Shown in pieces: positions 43,333 through 53,100 of a stretch of DNA of 64,000 nt; positions within the stretch are counted from its first letter, which is position 1; each line of letters starts with the position of its first letter. The notes below the pieces were generated by a model. It saw nothing but the letters and a program-made list of their open reading frames with translations, was not told where the DNA came from and made no database searches. A program made the translations under genes and the position numbers. Source of the DNA: Pseudomonadota bacterium (GTDB lineage: Bacteria > Pseudomonadota > Alphaproteobacteria > Rhizobiales > Rhizobiaceae). Location: positions 1 through 64,000 of the forward strand of contig JAIUPA010000016.1 in the NCBI GenBank assembly GCA_020161665.1, in the 5' to 3' direction.

Positions 43333-45312
43333 TCAGGCCGCAGAGGCGGCCGGGTCTTTGCGGTCCGATCGCACCAGAGCTGGGCCATTTTCGGTGTGGA
43401 TGGCATAACCGGGTTTGACAGCCTTGGCGACATACATGGCAGCATCCGCAAGCTTGACCACATCCGCCACTTCACCATGATGTTCCGGCCAGAGCGCAAT
43501 GCCGATGCTCACGCCGATGCGCGCTTCCTGCCCTTCGATTGCAAAGGGATCGCGAACGGCATCAAGCAGGCGGTCGGCCAGACGAAGCGCACTTTCACGC
43601 GTGCCACCTGCCTGCAGCACGGCAAACTCATCGCCGCCCAGACGCGCGGGCACATCGCTGGCGCGGACCAGTCCCTTGAGACGTTTTGAAAAGCCTTGCA
43701 GCAACAGATCACCGGCATGGTGGCCCAGCGTGTCGTTGACAGCCTTGAACCCGTCGAGGTCGATCAGCAGGATGGCGAGATGGCCATCCGGATTTGCATG
43801 CGTTTGCTTGCCAAGCGCTGCTTGGAAGGAAACACGATTGGCCAGTCCTGTCAGCGCGTCATTGAAGGCCAGTGCCTTGAGGGCCTGTTCGCGCTCATGT
43901 GCCTCTGTAATGTCCTTCAACCCGGCAATCGCAAGCTGGCCGGATGGGGTCATAACCCGGCGCAGGTTGATTTCGAAATGCCGGGTCTTGCCATCGATGA
44001 AGCTGGCTGAACAGTCGATCCGGACCGACGCATCCGTCGGAACGTTGATCTCTTCAAGCGCGTCGCGGGGAACGAGACCGGCAATGCGTTCGGCTTCGCC
44101 ATCACCGGCGGCGAGTTGGCCGATAATCGCCCTGAACGGTTCGTTCGAGCCGATCAGGTTCAGCTTGCCATCCAGAATGAAGGCCGGTTCGACCATGATA
44201 TCGACTGCCGCGACCAGGGCCTGACGCCCGACACCCATGAAGCGCACGATGCGTTTGTGAAAATGCGTTGCCAGCGTGCTTTCGCGAAAGAGCAGCGTTT
44301 GCCAGACAATCATGGTGGCAACCGGCACGGAAAGCGTGGGCAGAAGAAGGCCGGTCGCGGTTTGCAAATCGGGAAGGTAAAAAAGCCACGCTGCGGATGC
44401 TGTCAGCACGATGCCAAGGGCCGCAAGGGTTCGCAGGCGGGCGATCAGAAGGCCGACAAGAAGCGCCAGCGTGAAAATGATGGTGGCGGCGAGCAGCGCA
44501 TTCGGCTTTTGCAACGGATGACCGGAAAGGACGGTTTCGGCCCCGAGCGCCAGAAAATGCGCCCGGCTGATATCGCCTTGCAAGGGCACATGCACGCGAT
44601 AGAGGGGCGAGGGCACATCAAGACCGACGATGACCTTCTTGTTCGCAAACGCGCTGGGCGCAATGCTGCCATCGGCAACGCGGCGCATTTCATAACGCGG
44701 CACGGAGGCAGCCGAGATTGAGAAATCAACGAAGAGCGGTCGCGTTCTGATGCCGTCCTGTCCCGCCAGCCAGTCCGGTGCGGTTGACGCAGCAGGGTTC
44801 AGCGGCGTTTGCTGGCGAACGCGACGATCCACATCCGACGGGTAGTTGGTGCCGACCAAGGACGTGCTGGCCATGAAGGGGGCAAGTGGTGTGCGTATTG
44901 CGTTGAGGTTTGCAACAGACCAATCGGAAACGCTGAAAGGCAGGGCAATCGGCGGGTGGCCGGGTGCATCAAGCGCCTTGGCCAGCAAAGCATCGTCGAC
45001 CGGGTTCTCTGCCGTATTGAGTGTCGCATCGACGTAGATACGGTCTGCACCGGCTTGGTTCAATCGTTCAATCGCTCGCGCCATCAGCGCACGGTCAAAG
45101 GGAAAATAGCCGGTCGCTTCGATGGTGGACGGGTCGGCCACCACCAGCAGCACATCGCCACTGGCGGAGCGCTTGGAGCCAAAGGTCACGATATCGGATG
45201 TGGCACCTTCAAAACGCGACAATGAACCGTAGTGCACGAAGGCCACGGTCAAAAACGCAGCAATGAAGGCGTGGGCAATGACGCGGAGCCAGCGGGATGA
45301 GATTGTCAGCAT
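43333..45312 (-). CDS. CHASE2-PAS-GGDEF diguanylate cyclase
   Basis: A 659-aa membrane signalling protein. After an N-terminal membrane helix comes an extracytoplasmic CHASE2 domain (about residues 40-270; GADRIYVDATLNTAENPVDD). Two or three further hydrophobic segments, a PAS-like domain (ILDGKLNLIGSNEPFRAIIG) and a GGDEF domain follow. The active-site motif is intact (Gly559-Gly-Asp-Glu-Phe563, in RLGGDEFAVL). An inhibitory RxxD site (RASD) lies five residues before it, so the enzyme probably makes c-di-GMP and is product-inhibited. No EAL domain is present. The gene lies 13 nt after a Flp-type pilin gene on the same strand, hinting at co-expression. Confidence 0.9.
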   Translation of the reverse strand: MLTISSRWLRVIAHAFIAAFLTVAFVHYGSLSRFEGATSDIVTFGSKRSASGDVLLVVADPSTIEATGYFPFDRALMARAIERLNQAGADRIYVDATLNTAENPVDDALLAKALDAPGHPPIALPFSVSDWSVANLNAIRTPLAPFMASTSLVGTNYPSDVDRRVRQQTPLNPAASTAPDWLAGQDGIRTRPLFVDFSISAASVPRYEMRRVADGSIAPSAFANKKVIVGLDVPSPLYRVHVPLQGDISRAHFLALGAETVLSGHPLQKPNALLAATIIFTLALLVGLLIARLRTLAALGIVLTASAAWLFYLPDLQTATGLLLPTLSVPVATMIVWQTLLFRESTLATHFHKRIVRFMGVGRQALVAAVDIMVEPAFILDGKLNLIGSNEPFRAIIGQLAAGDGEAERIAGLVPRDALEEINVPTDASVRIDCSASFIDGKTRHFEINLRRVMTPSGQLAIAGLKDITEAHEREQALKALAFNDALTGLANRVSFQAALGKQTHANPDGHLAILLIDLDGFKAVNDTLGHHAGDLLLQGFSKRLKGLVRASDVPARLGGDEFAVLQAGGTRESALRLADRLLDAVRDPFAIEGQEARIGVSIGIALWPEHHGEVADVVKLADAAMYVAKAVKPGYAIHTENGPALVRSDRKDPAASAA

Positions 45313-45325
45313 GACTTCATCCCCT

Positions 45326-45583
45326 TCAAAGATTCGGGGGTGCCAGTTCCGCCGGATTGGGCGGGGCGTCCGAAGACGCTTCGTTCAAGATCACGGAAAG
45401 CCGGTCAAACGTCGTGGAGAGGGTGTTGCCAGTCATGCCCGCGGAGGAGATGATGGCCATTCCAAGCAGGGACGCGATCAAGCCGTATTCAATGGCGGTT
45501 GCCCCTGCGTCACACATGCGAAAGGATCGCGCTCTTCGCGCGGTTCGCTCGCACAAGATGCCTGCAAGGGCGGACAAGGCCAA
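45326..45583 (-). CDS. Flp family type IVb pilin-like prepilin
   Basis: An 85-aa prepilin-like protein. The diagnostic segment is DAG-ATAIEYGLIASLLGMAII: prepilin-peptidase cleavage is expected after the Gly, with Glu at +5 and Tyr at +6 as in Flp pilins. A basic leader (ERTARRARSFR) precedes it. The TTG start at 45583 has GGGAG 8-9 nt upstream and includes the basic leader. An ATG at 45517 would give a 63-aa product with almost no leader. No cpa/tad assembly genes are in the window, so it would rely on machinery elsewhere. It may be co-transcribed with the GGDEF gene. Confidence 0.75.
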   Translation of the reverse strand: MALSALAGILCERTARRARSFRMCDAGATAIEYGLIASLLGMAIISSAGMTGNTLSTTFDRLSVILNEASSDAPPNPAELAPPNL

Positions 45584-45687
45584 AGATCCTCACTCCCGTA
45601 GATCACATGGAGTGAAAGTACCCTTCAAAGCTGAAAGAACCCTAAATTCACGCGAGGGCTGCCAAAAGCAGGCACCCGCGGCACGGC

Positions 45688-46734
45688 TCAGTTGCGGGCA
45701 AGTGCCTGACCGCCCTCTGTCCAGCGATGCCATTCGTTGACCGAACCGTGGAACACGTTGAGGTCAATCTTGCCGTCCACGCCATGCGAAAGGCCAGAGC
45801 CCGAATATTGCCAGAACATCCACTTGCGGCCCGGATAAACCTTGGAGGGATGTGCCGCGACGGAGCGCAGCCAGAACGGATATTCGTTAAAGGCACCGCG
45901 CAGGTTGTCGCGATAGAAGTCCGGGGCCGTGTAGATCACGGGACGCTTGCCGTAGTGGCGTTCCAGCATGTCCATGAAAACCTGCATTTTCTCGCGCACC
46001 TTTTCCGGGGATGGGCGCTTCTTGCAGGAGGATTCGCCGTTCCACTCCACGTCGATCACCGGCGGCAGGGCGTCGGGGTCGCGCGGCACATTGCGGATGA
46101 ACCAGCTGGCCTGATCGCTCGCCACCCGGCACCAGTAGAAGAAGTGATAGGCGCCCCGCTTCAGACCGGCATCCTTGGCCCGCTTCCAGTTCGTGCGGAA
46201 CATCGGGTCCAGATGGTCGCCGCCATCGGTTGCCTTGATATAGGCGAAGTTCGCACCCTGCGAGCGCAGCTTGGGCCAGTCGATATCCCCCTGCCAGCGG
46301 GAAATATCAACGCCATGCACCGCGTGGTCGCGCGGCGACGCCCGGCCGAAGTTGATCGGCTTGGCATCGCGAAAACGCTGGCTGTAGACCTGGGCGCGCG
46401 GCGAGCTGCCTGCCATGGGGGCTGTCGGGTTCAGCGGAGCAGAAGGGCGCATGGCCGGCATGGCCGAAGCGAGTGTCGTATTGGGTTGGACAGGTGCGGA
46501 CCAGGCCAGCGTCTGGTTGGAAGAGGGCAAGGCCTGCGAGCTTGCAACCGGCGTCGATGTTGAAACGCTGCCGACATTGGCGGACGGAACCGGCCCTGCC
46601 GTGGCGGACACAGAACTCGTCACATCGTCGCGAGACGGGGCAATCGAAAGGACGTCGGCGGTCTCGGTGGAGGAACGGCAACTGGCGAGGACCAGACAGC
46701 CCGCAACAAGCGAGGTGAGGATGGAAAGACGCAT
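45688..46734 (-). CDS. Glycoside hydrolase family 25 lipoprotein (lysozyme-like)
   Basis: A 348-aa exported lipoprotein. The signal peptide ends in a lipobox (CLVLASC, acylated Cys near residue 19), followed by a Ser/Ala/Pro-rich linker to about residue 115. The GH25 barrel shows HGVDISRWQGDIDWPKLRSQ, GANFAYIKATDGGDHLDPMF, catalytic-strand PPVIDVEWNGESSC (Asp and Glu), RPVIYTAPDFYRDNL and KWMFWQYSGSG. GH25 enzymes are muramidases that cut peptidoglycan between MurNAc and GlcNAc. The start at 46734 gives a clean signal peptide. Single gene; the 368-nt region upstream is divergent with the soluble receptor. Confidence 0.9.
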   Translation of the reverse strand: MRLSILTSLVAGCLVLASCRSSTETADVLSIAPSRDDVTSSVSATAGPVPSANVGSVSTSTPVASSQALPSSNQTLAWSAPVQPNTTLASAMPAMRPSAPLNPTAPMAGSSPRAQVYSQRFRDAKPINFGRASPRDHAVHGVDISRWQGDIDWPKLRSQGANFAYIKATDGGDHLDPMFRTNWKRAKDAGLKRGAYHFFYWCRVASDQASWFIRNVPRDPDALPPVIDVEWNGESSCKKRPSPEKVREKMQVFMDMLERHYGKRPVIYTAPDFYRDNLRGAFNEYPFWLRSVAAHPSKVYPGRKWMFWQYSGSGLSHGVDGKIDLNVFHGSVNEWHRWTEGGQALARN

Positions 46735-47102
46735 GGCCAGAACTCTCGACGCAATACAAAACAAGGAGGCAGGACCGGACACAAGCGACCGGAAATCCTA
46801 ACAGAGTTTTACCGGCAAAAGTTAAATACAATCTTTACCAACGGGTCTCCGGGGCGATGCACCGGGCCACTTGTTCAAAATGGCCGGTCAAACTTGCGTG
46901 AGATCCGCGTCAAACGCGCACACCCCCGCATTTTGGGGACGAAATTTCAGATAAAATTGGCATTTGTCAGCAAATTGCGTGTGACGATTTAGAGATTGTT
47001 AACGCCTCTCATCAATCCTTGAGTCAAATTTATTTCCTGTGAGTGCATGTATTTTGGCCCTCGCGCGGTGTTTCTCATCGCGCGCCTCTTCCGGATGACA
47101 CC
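46735..47102. other. Divergent intergenic region, GH25 gene / soluble receptor
   Basis: 368 bp, locally AT-rich around 46810-46840 and 46930-47040, compatible with two promoters. TTAAC half-sites occur near 46998. A short GC stem (CGCGCG...CGCGCG, near 47063-47086) lies just before the receptor. No gene is seen. Confidence 0.6.
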
Positions 47103-48212
47103 ATGAATGCCAAACCGCAGCCGATCGAACCCGGCGAGAAATCGACCATTACGCCCCGCGTCATGCGCGTTGCCACCGATGGCATCCACCGTGACCTTGA
47201 GGCTTTCAGTTCAGACAACACCCATGTGGTCAAACAGATCAAGCTTCTGGCGATCAATGCCTTGATCGAAGCGGCGCGTGCGGGCGAGGCGGGCAAGGGC
47301 TTTGCCGTCGTTGCCAACGAGGTGCAGCGCCTTGCCCAAGCCTCCACGGAAATCAGCGCAAAGTTCCAGACCGACGTTCTGGGCCGTATCGGGATTAGCC
47401 GCGACATGGCGGATCGTCTTGTGGACGAGATGGAAGGCGCTCGTCTAACCGATCTCGCCCAGACGCTGGTGCAGCTCATCGTTCGCAATCTTTTCGAACG
47501 AACCGCGGATGTGCGCTGGTGGGCAACCGACCCGGCGCTGTGGCAGGCCCTGCAAACGCCGGATGCGGAAGCGGCCGCCTATGCCGCGACACGCCTCGGT
47601 GTCATCAATCGCTTCTATACGGTCTATGCCGATCTGGTCGTCACCGACATGACGGGCCGTGTCGTTGCCTCGGCCAACCCGGCCTTCCAGCGCAAGCTCG
47701 CAGGCGCAAGCCTTGCCAATGAAAGCTGGTTCCATGCCGCGCGTGCCTGCCGGTCCGGCGATGACTATATTGTCGATGATGTCCGGCCAAGTGCCTTGCA
47801 CGACAACCGCAAGGCCCTCGTCTATGCCACGGGTATTCGCGAAAACGGACATCAGGACAGCCGCATGGTCGGCACGCTGGGCGTCTATTTCGACTGGGAA
47901 AATCAAGGTCGGCAAATCGTCGAGACCGAGGCGAACCTGCCGGCAGGCGTGCGCGAAAAGACGGTGGTCATGCTGCTGGATGGCAAGCATCGCATTATTG
48001 CCTGCTCCGATCCGGCCCGCGAATTCACCACTTTCATGCTCTCCAATCCGCAAGGGCAGGCGCGTGGTAGCTATTATGACCGCAGCGGCGCCATTGTCGC
48101 CTATGCCAAAACGCTCGGCTATGAAGATTATGATGGGCTGGGCTGGTATGGCGTGATCGTCCAGCAAACCCAGTCGGATGAAGCCATCAAGGCCGAATTC
48201 AAGCTCACCTGA
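47103..48212 (+). CDS. Soluble receptor: truncated MCP hairpin followed by Cache-like sensor domain
   Basis: A 369-aa protein without any membrane segment or signal peptide. Residues 40-90 resemble the tip of the chemoreceptor hairpin ([40 protein letters not shown]). The long methylation helices and HAMP are absent. Residues 125-345 look like a Cache sensor ([55 protein letters not shown]). The order is the reverse of normal receptors, whose Cache domain precedes the hairpin and lies outside the cell. It may bind CheA/CheW or another receptor in the cytoplasm. The ATG at 47103 is preferred over 47043. A poor but complete reading frame; not a frameshifted MCP as far as I can see. Confidence 0.8.
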   Translation: MNAKPQPIEPGEKSTITPRVMRVATDGIHRDLEAFSSDNTHVVKQIKLLAINALIEAARAGEAGKGFAVVANEVQRLAQASTEISAKFQTDVLGRIGISRDMADRLVDEMEGARLTDLAQTLVQLIVRNLFERTADVRWWATDPALWQALQTPDAEAAAYAATRLGVINRFYTVYADLVVTDMTGRVVASANPAFQRKLAGASLANESWFHAARACRSGDDYIVDDVRPSALHDNRKALVYATGIRENGHQDSRMVGTLGVYFDWENQGRQIVETEANLPAGVREKTVVMLLDGKHRIIACSDPAREFTTFMLSNPQGQARGSYYDRSGAIVAYAKTLGYEDYDGLGWYGVIVQQTQSDEAIKAEFKLT

Positions 48213-48307
48213 GATCGTTTGAAAGTCTGAACCCCATAAAGGGCGTGTGTCGGAAATGCCGCCACGCGCCCTTTTTCATGGCTTGTGGATTGACACATCG
48301 CAACGAA

Positions 48308-48329
48308 TATCCGAACAAATGGTCGGATA
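48308..48329. promoter_or_regulatory. Candidate TetR operator
   Basis: TATCCGA (48308-48314) and TCGGATA (48323-48329) form a 7-bp perfect inverted repeat with an 8-nt centre. It begins 40 nt before the TetR gene start, a place suited to autoregulation of the regulator-efflux operon. Confidence 0.6.
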
Positions 48330-48347
48330 CCGTTCGAAAGGGAAATC

Positions 48348-48974
48348 ATGGGCCGCAAGCGTCGCGCCAATCGCGATGAAATCATCGACGCCGTCGGTGC
48401 GGTGATCCGTGAGCAGGGCCTTGATGCTTTGAGCATTGATGCCGTGGCCAAGGTCGCGGGCATTGGCAAGACCAGTGTCCTTTACGATTTCAAGAACCGT
48501 GACACCCTGCTCGCCGCCTTTGTCGAACGCCGCATCCGCTTGCATCGGGATACGGTTGAAAGTCTGCGCGCCGACCATGCCGGAAAGCCCGATGCCACCA
48601 TGCGCGCCCTTCTGGATTTCGTCAGCCAGCCGCCCGCCCAGGAAGATCTGGGCAATGGCATGCTGGTGGCGGCGGCCGTCAGCCGCCACGAGGGGTTCCG
48701 GACCTTTCTGGCCGAAACCTTCGCAAGCGAAATGCGCCAGATCGAAGCGGAATCGGCCAATCCGCATCGCGCCCGCCTTTGCTATCTCACGCTGCACGGG
48801 CTGCTGGCGCTGGAATGTTTCGGCTTCTGCCGCCTCGACGAGGACATCCGCAAAACAACCATCGAAGACATCAGGGAACTCTTGGCGTTGACGCCGGTTC
48901 CCTCCGAAAAGCCAGCCGTTCAAGCGCCGGTACCCGCCAGCGCGAGCGGTCTCCAGACAAAGGTTTCTCTATGA
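48348..48974 (+). CDS. TetR/AcrR family transcriptional regulator
   Basis: A 208-aa regulator. The N-terminal helix-turn-helix is clear (IIDAVGAVIREQGLDALSID, AVAKVAGIGKTSVLYDFKNR). The C-terminal ligand-binding part is helical and ends in a Pro/Ala/Ser-rich tail. It overlaps the efflux adaptor gene by 4 nt (ATGA) and so is first in a regulator-adaptor-pump operon, with a palindromic operator just upstream. It is predicted to repress the operon until a toxic ligand binds. Confidence 0.92.
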   Translation: MGRKRRANRDEIIDAVGAVIREQGLDALSIDAVAKVAGIGKTSVLYDFKNRDTLLAAFVERRIRLHRDTVESLRADHAGKPDATMRALLDFVSQPPAQEDLGNGMLVAAAVSRHEGFRTFLAETFASEMRQIEAESANPHRARLCYLTLHGLLALECFGFCRLDEDIRKTTIEDIRELLALTPVPSEKPAVQAPVPASASGLQTKVSL

Positions 48975-50158
48975 CCTCCAGCCTTCTCCGCCCCGCCCGC
49001 ATTCTTCTTCTGGCCGCTGCCTGTGGCCTTGCCCCGCTTGCCGTGAACGCTCAGGCACCGGGCGGCGCCATGCCGCCGACGCCGGTCAGTGTTCTGGAAT
49101 TGAAGCCCGAGCCGCTGCCGGTCATCAACGAGCTGCCGGGACGTGTTTCGCCGACCCGTCTGGCCGAGGTGCGCCCGCGCGTCTCTGGCATTGTGTCGGA
49201 ACGCGTTTTTGAACAGGGTAGTTTCGTCCATCAGGGCGATGTCCTTTACCGCATCGAACCGGCCCAGTTCAAAGTGCGTGCCGCCAGCGCCGAGGCAACG
49301 CTCGCCCGCGCCAAGGCCGCGCAGATGAACGCCAAGGTGCAGTTGCAGCGCCAGCAACAGCTGCGGGAACGCAACATTTCGACGGGGATCGAGCTGGATA
49401 ACGCGATCACCGTGGCCGCACAGGCCGATGCCGATGTGGCTGTAGCCGAGGCAAGTCTGGCCGAAGCCCGCCTCAACCTCGATTATACCGAGGTCCGGGC
49501 TCCGATCACCGGCACCATTGGCCGTGCAACCGTGACCGAAGGCGCGCTGGTTTCCGCCCAGCAGGACATCATGGCGACGATCCAGCAGCTGGACCCGGTC
49601 TATGCCGACTTCACCCAGTCGTCCGCCGAACTGCGCCGCCTGAAGACCCAGATGGTGAGCGGGCAGCTTATGGCGACCAACGCCAATGAAGCCCGCGTCC
49701 AGCTTCTGTTTGATGATGGCACGCAATATGACCAGCCGGGCCGTCTGCTCTTTTCCGAAGCCTCGGTCGACCAGACCACGGGTCAGGTGACGTTGCGCGG
49801 GGAGTTCCCAAACCCGAATGGTGAGCTTCTGCCCGGGCTTTATGTGCGCATCCGCATCGAACAGGCCGTGCGTGAAAACGCGATCGCCATTCCGCAGATG
49901 GCCGTTCAGCGCGATGCGCTGGGCAATGCGCAGGTCTATGTGGTGCGCGAAGATGGCACGGCAGAAATGCGCACCGTCAAGCTTGGCCAGACCATTGGCA
50001 GCCGCTGGCTGGTTGATGATGGCCTGAAGGCGGGCGACAAGCTGGTCGTCACCGGCGCGCAGAAGCTCTTCCCCAATGCCAAGGTTGTGCCGCAGCCGTG
50101 GGTGCCGGGTGAAACGCCCGCCGCTGCCCCGGCTGACGCCGCCAAGCCGAAGAACTGA
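48971..50158 (+). CDS. RND efflux periplasmic adaptor (membrane fusion protein)
   Basis: A 395-aa adaptor bridging the inner-membrane pump to an outer-membrane channel. A signal peptide (ARILLLAAACGLAPLAVNAQ) is followed by the biotinyl-lipoyl half motif (LAEVRPRVSGIVSERVFEQG and VHQGDVLYRIEPAQF). A helical hairpin (ATLARAKAAQMNAKVQLQRQ), the second half (YTEVRAPITGTIGRATVTEG) and beta-barrel/MP domains come after. No lipobox Cys is seen, unlike AcrA. The ATG overlaps the TetR stop. The pump gene follows after 17 nt. Confidence 0.93.
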   Translation: MTSSLLRPARILLLAAACGLAPLAVNAQAPGGAMPPTPVSVLELKPEPLPVINELPGRVSPTRLAEVRPRVSGIVSERVFEQGSFVHQGDVLYRIEPAQFKVRAASAEATLARAKAAQMNAKVQLQRQQQLRERNISTGIELDNAITVAAQADADVAVAEASLAEARLNLDYTEVRAPITGTIGRATVTEGALVSAQQDIMATIQQLDPVYADFTQSSAELRRLKTQMVSGQLMATNANEARVQLLFDDGTQYDQPGRLLFSEASVDQTTGQVTLRGEFPNPNGELLPGLYVRIRIEQAVRENAIAIPQMAVQRDALGNAQVYVVREDGTAEMRTVKLGQTIGSRWLVDDGLKAGDKLVVTGAQKLFPNAKVVPQPWVPGETPAAAPADAAKPKN

Positions 50159-50175
50159 GAAGGCGAGACACGTTC

Positions 50176-53100
50176 ATGGCTCAGTTCTTCATTCATCGCC
50201 CGGTCTTTGCCTGGGTTCTCGCAATATTCATCTGTATCGCTGGTATCGCGTCGATCCCCTCCCTGCCGATTTCGCAATATCCGCGTGTCGCGCCGCCGCA
50301 GATCCAGATTTCCGCGTCCTACACCGGGGCCACCCCGGAGGAGGTCTATAACGGCGTTGCCCAGCCCATCGAAGAAGAGCTGAACGGCATTGCCGGGATC
50401 ATCTACTTTGAATCGAGTTCGGACACGTCCGGCCGCGTTTCGATCACGGCCACCTTCTCGCCGGATACGGATGTGTCGAAGGCGCAGGTGGACATCCAGA
50501 ACGCCGTTGCCCGCGTGGAACCGCGCCTGCCGCAAACCGTTGTCGATCAGGGCATTCAGGTGCGCGAGGCCGGGTCCGGCTTCCTGCTCCTGGTGGCGCT
50601 GACATCGAGCGACAAGAACTCGGATGTGAGTGCGCTCGGCGACTATATCAACCGCAGCGTTGCGGGCGAGCTTCGCCGTATTCAGGGCGTCGGGCAGGTG
50701 CAGGTCTTCGCCGCCCAGCGCGCCATGCGCGTCTGGATCGATCCGGACAAGCTGACGGGCCTCAACCTCTCGGCCAATGATGTCGTTCAGGCCATTCAGG
50801 CCCAGAATGCGCAGGTTGCGGCCGGTGCCATCGGTGCATCGCCCAATCCGATTGGCCAGCAACTGACGGCAACCGTGCAGGTCAAGGGCCAGCTCGCCAC
50901 CAAAGACGAGTTCGAGAGCATCATCCTGCGCGCCAATGCCGATGGTTCGACTGTGCTTCTGAAGGATGTGGCCCGCGTTGAAATCGGCGGCGAAAGCTAT
51001 GCCTTCGCCTCGCGCCTCAACGGCCAGCCCTCGGCGGCCGTCGGCGTCCAGCTTTCAACGACAGGTAACGCGCTGTCCGCATCGAAGGCCATTCATGCCA
51101 AGATGGAAGAGCTGTCCAAGTTCTTCCCCGAGGGCGTCAGCTATTCGATCCCCTACGATACGTCGCCCTTCGTGGAGGCGTCGATCGAGAAGGTGCTGCA
51201 CACGCTGCTCGAAGCTGTCGGCCTCGTCTTCGTCGTCATGCTCATCTTCCTGCAAAGCTTCCGCTACACGGTCATTCCGACCATTGTCGTGCCGATTGCC
51301 CTGCTTGGCACCTTGAGCATCATGATGGTGGCGGGGTTCTCGATCAACGTTTTGACGATGTTCGCCATGGTTCTCGCCATCGGCATTCTCGTCGATGACG
51401 CGATTGTCGTGGTGGAAAATGTCGAACGCATCATGGCGACCGAGCATTTGCCGCCGCGCGAAGCAACCGAAAAGGCCATGAAGCAGATTTCCGGCGCCAT
51501 TATCGGCATCACGCTGGTTCTGGCCGCCGTGTTTGTGCCCATGGCCTTCTTCCCCGGCGCAACGGGCATCATCTACCGCCAGTTCTCGATGACCATGGTC
51601 GTGTCGATCCTGTTTTCGGCCTTCCTGGCACTGACCCTGACGCCGGCGCTTTGCGCCACGTTCCTGAAACCTCTGTCGGAAGGTCATCACGAAAAGCGTG
51701 GCTTCTTCGGCTGGTTCAATCGCGGATTTGACCGCACGACGCAGCGTTACAGCCGTTCGGTCAGCAGCGTCGTGCGCCACGGTCTGGTGATGATGGGCAT
51801 CTATGGCGTCATCACCGTCGCGACGATCTATGGCTTCATCTCCCTGCCGACGAGCTTCCTGCCGAACGAGGATCAGGGCTTTGTCATCACCGACATGCAG
51901 GCCCCGCCCGCCGCATCGGCCAACCGCACCAGCGAGGGGCTGAAACAGGCCGAAGCGATTTACCGCGCCATGCCGGAAACGGAGAACATCGTCTCGTTGA
52001 GCGGCTTCTCCTTCTCCGGTTCCGGTGCCAATGCGGGCCTGATGTTCGTGACGTTCAAGGATTGGGCGGAGCGTGAGCGTTCGGCCCAGCAGATCGCCAT
52101 GGCCGCCAACCGTCAGCTCTTCGGGCTGCAGGATGCGCGCGCCTTTGCGCTTTCGCCGCCCGCCATCATGGGCTTCGGCACCTCGAACGGCTTCAGCTTC
52201 CGCCTGCAGGACCGTGCCGGACAGGGACAACAGGCCTTGCAGGCCGCCGCCGCCCAGCTTCTGGCCATGGCCGGACAAAGCAAGGTCGTCGCCGGTCTTC
52301 GCATCGAAGGCCTGCCGGCCGCCGCCCAGGTCGTGCTGTCCATCGACCGTGAAAAGGCCAACACCTTCGGCGTAACCTTTGCCAATGTGGCCGCCACCAT
52401 CTCGCGGAATCTCGGCTCGTCCTATGTCAACGATTTCCCGAATGCCGGTCGTCTGCAGCGCGTCGTGGTGCAGGCCGATCAGCAGGCCCGCATGAATGCC
52501 GAAGACCTTTTGAAGCTCACCGTGCCCAATTCGCACGGCGGCATGGTGCCGTTCTCCTCCTTCGCCACAGTGTCGTGGGAACGCGGCCCGGCGCAGGTCG
52601 TGGGCTATAATGCTTACCCGTCGGTGCGTATTTCCGGTCAGGCAGCTCCGGGGCTTTCCACCGGCGCGGCCATGCAGGAGATGGAGCGTCTGGCCTCGCA
52701 GCTCCCGAATGGCTTCGGCTATGAATGGACCGGGCAGTCGCTGGAAGAACTGTCGTCGGGGGCCACCGCGCCGATCCTCTTCGGCATGAGCATTCTCTTC
52801 GTCTTCCTGCTCCTGGCAGCCCTCTACGAAAGCTGGTCCATCCCGCTTTCGGTCATGATGGTCGTGCCGCTTGGCATTGTCGGCTGCGTGATTGCGGTCA
52901 TGCTGCGCGACATGCCGAACGATGTCTATTTCAAGGTGGGTCTGATTGCGATCATCGGTCTTTCGGCCAAGAACGCCATTCTCATTGTGGAATTTGCCAA
53001 GGATCTTCATGAGCAGGGCAAGTCGCTCACCGAAGCGGCGATTGAAGCCGCCAAGCTGCGCTTCCGCCCGATTCTCATGACCTCGATGGCCTTTACGCTG

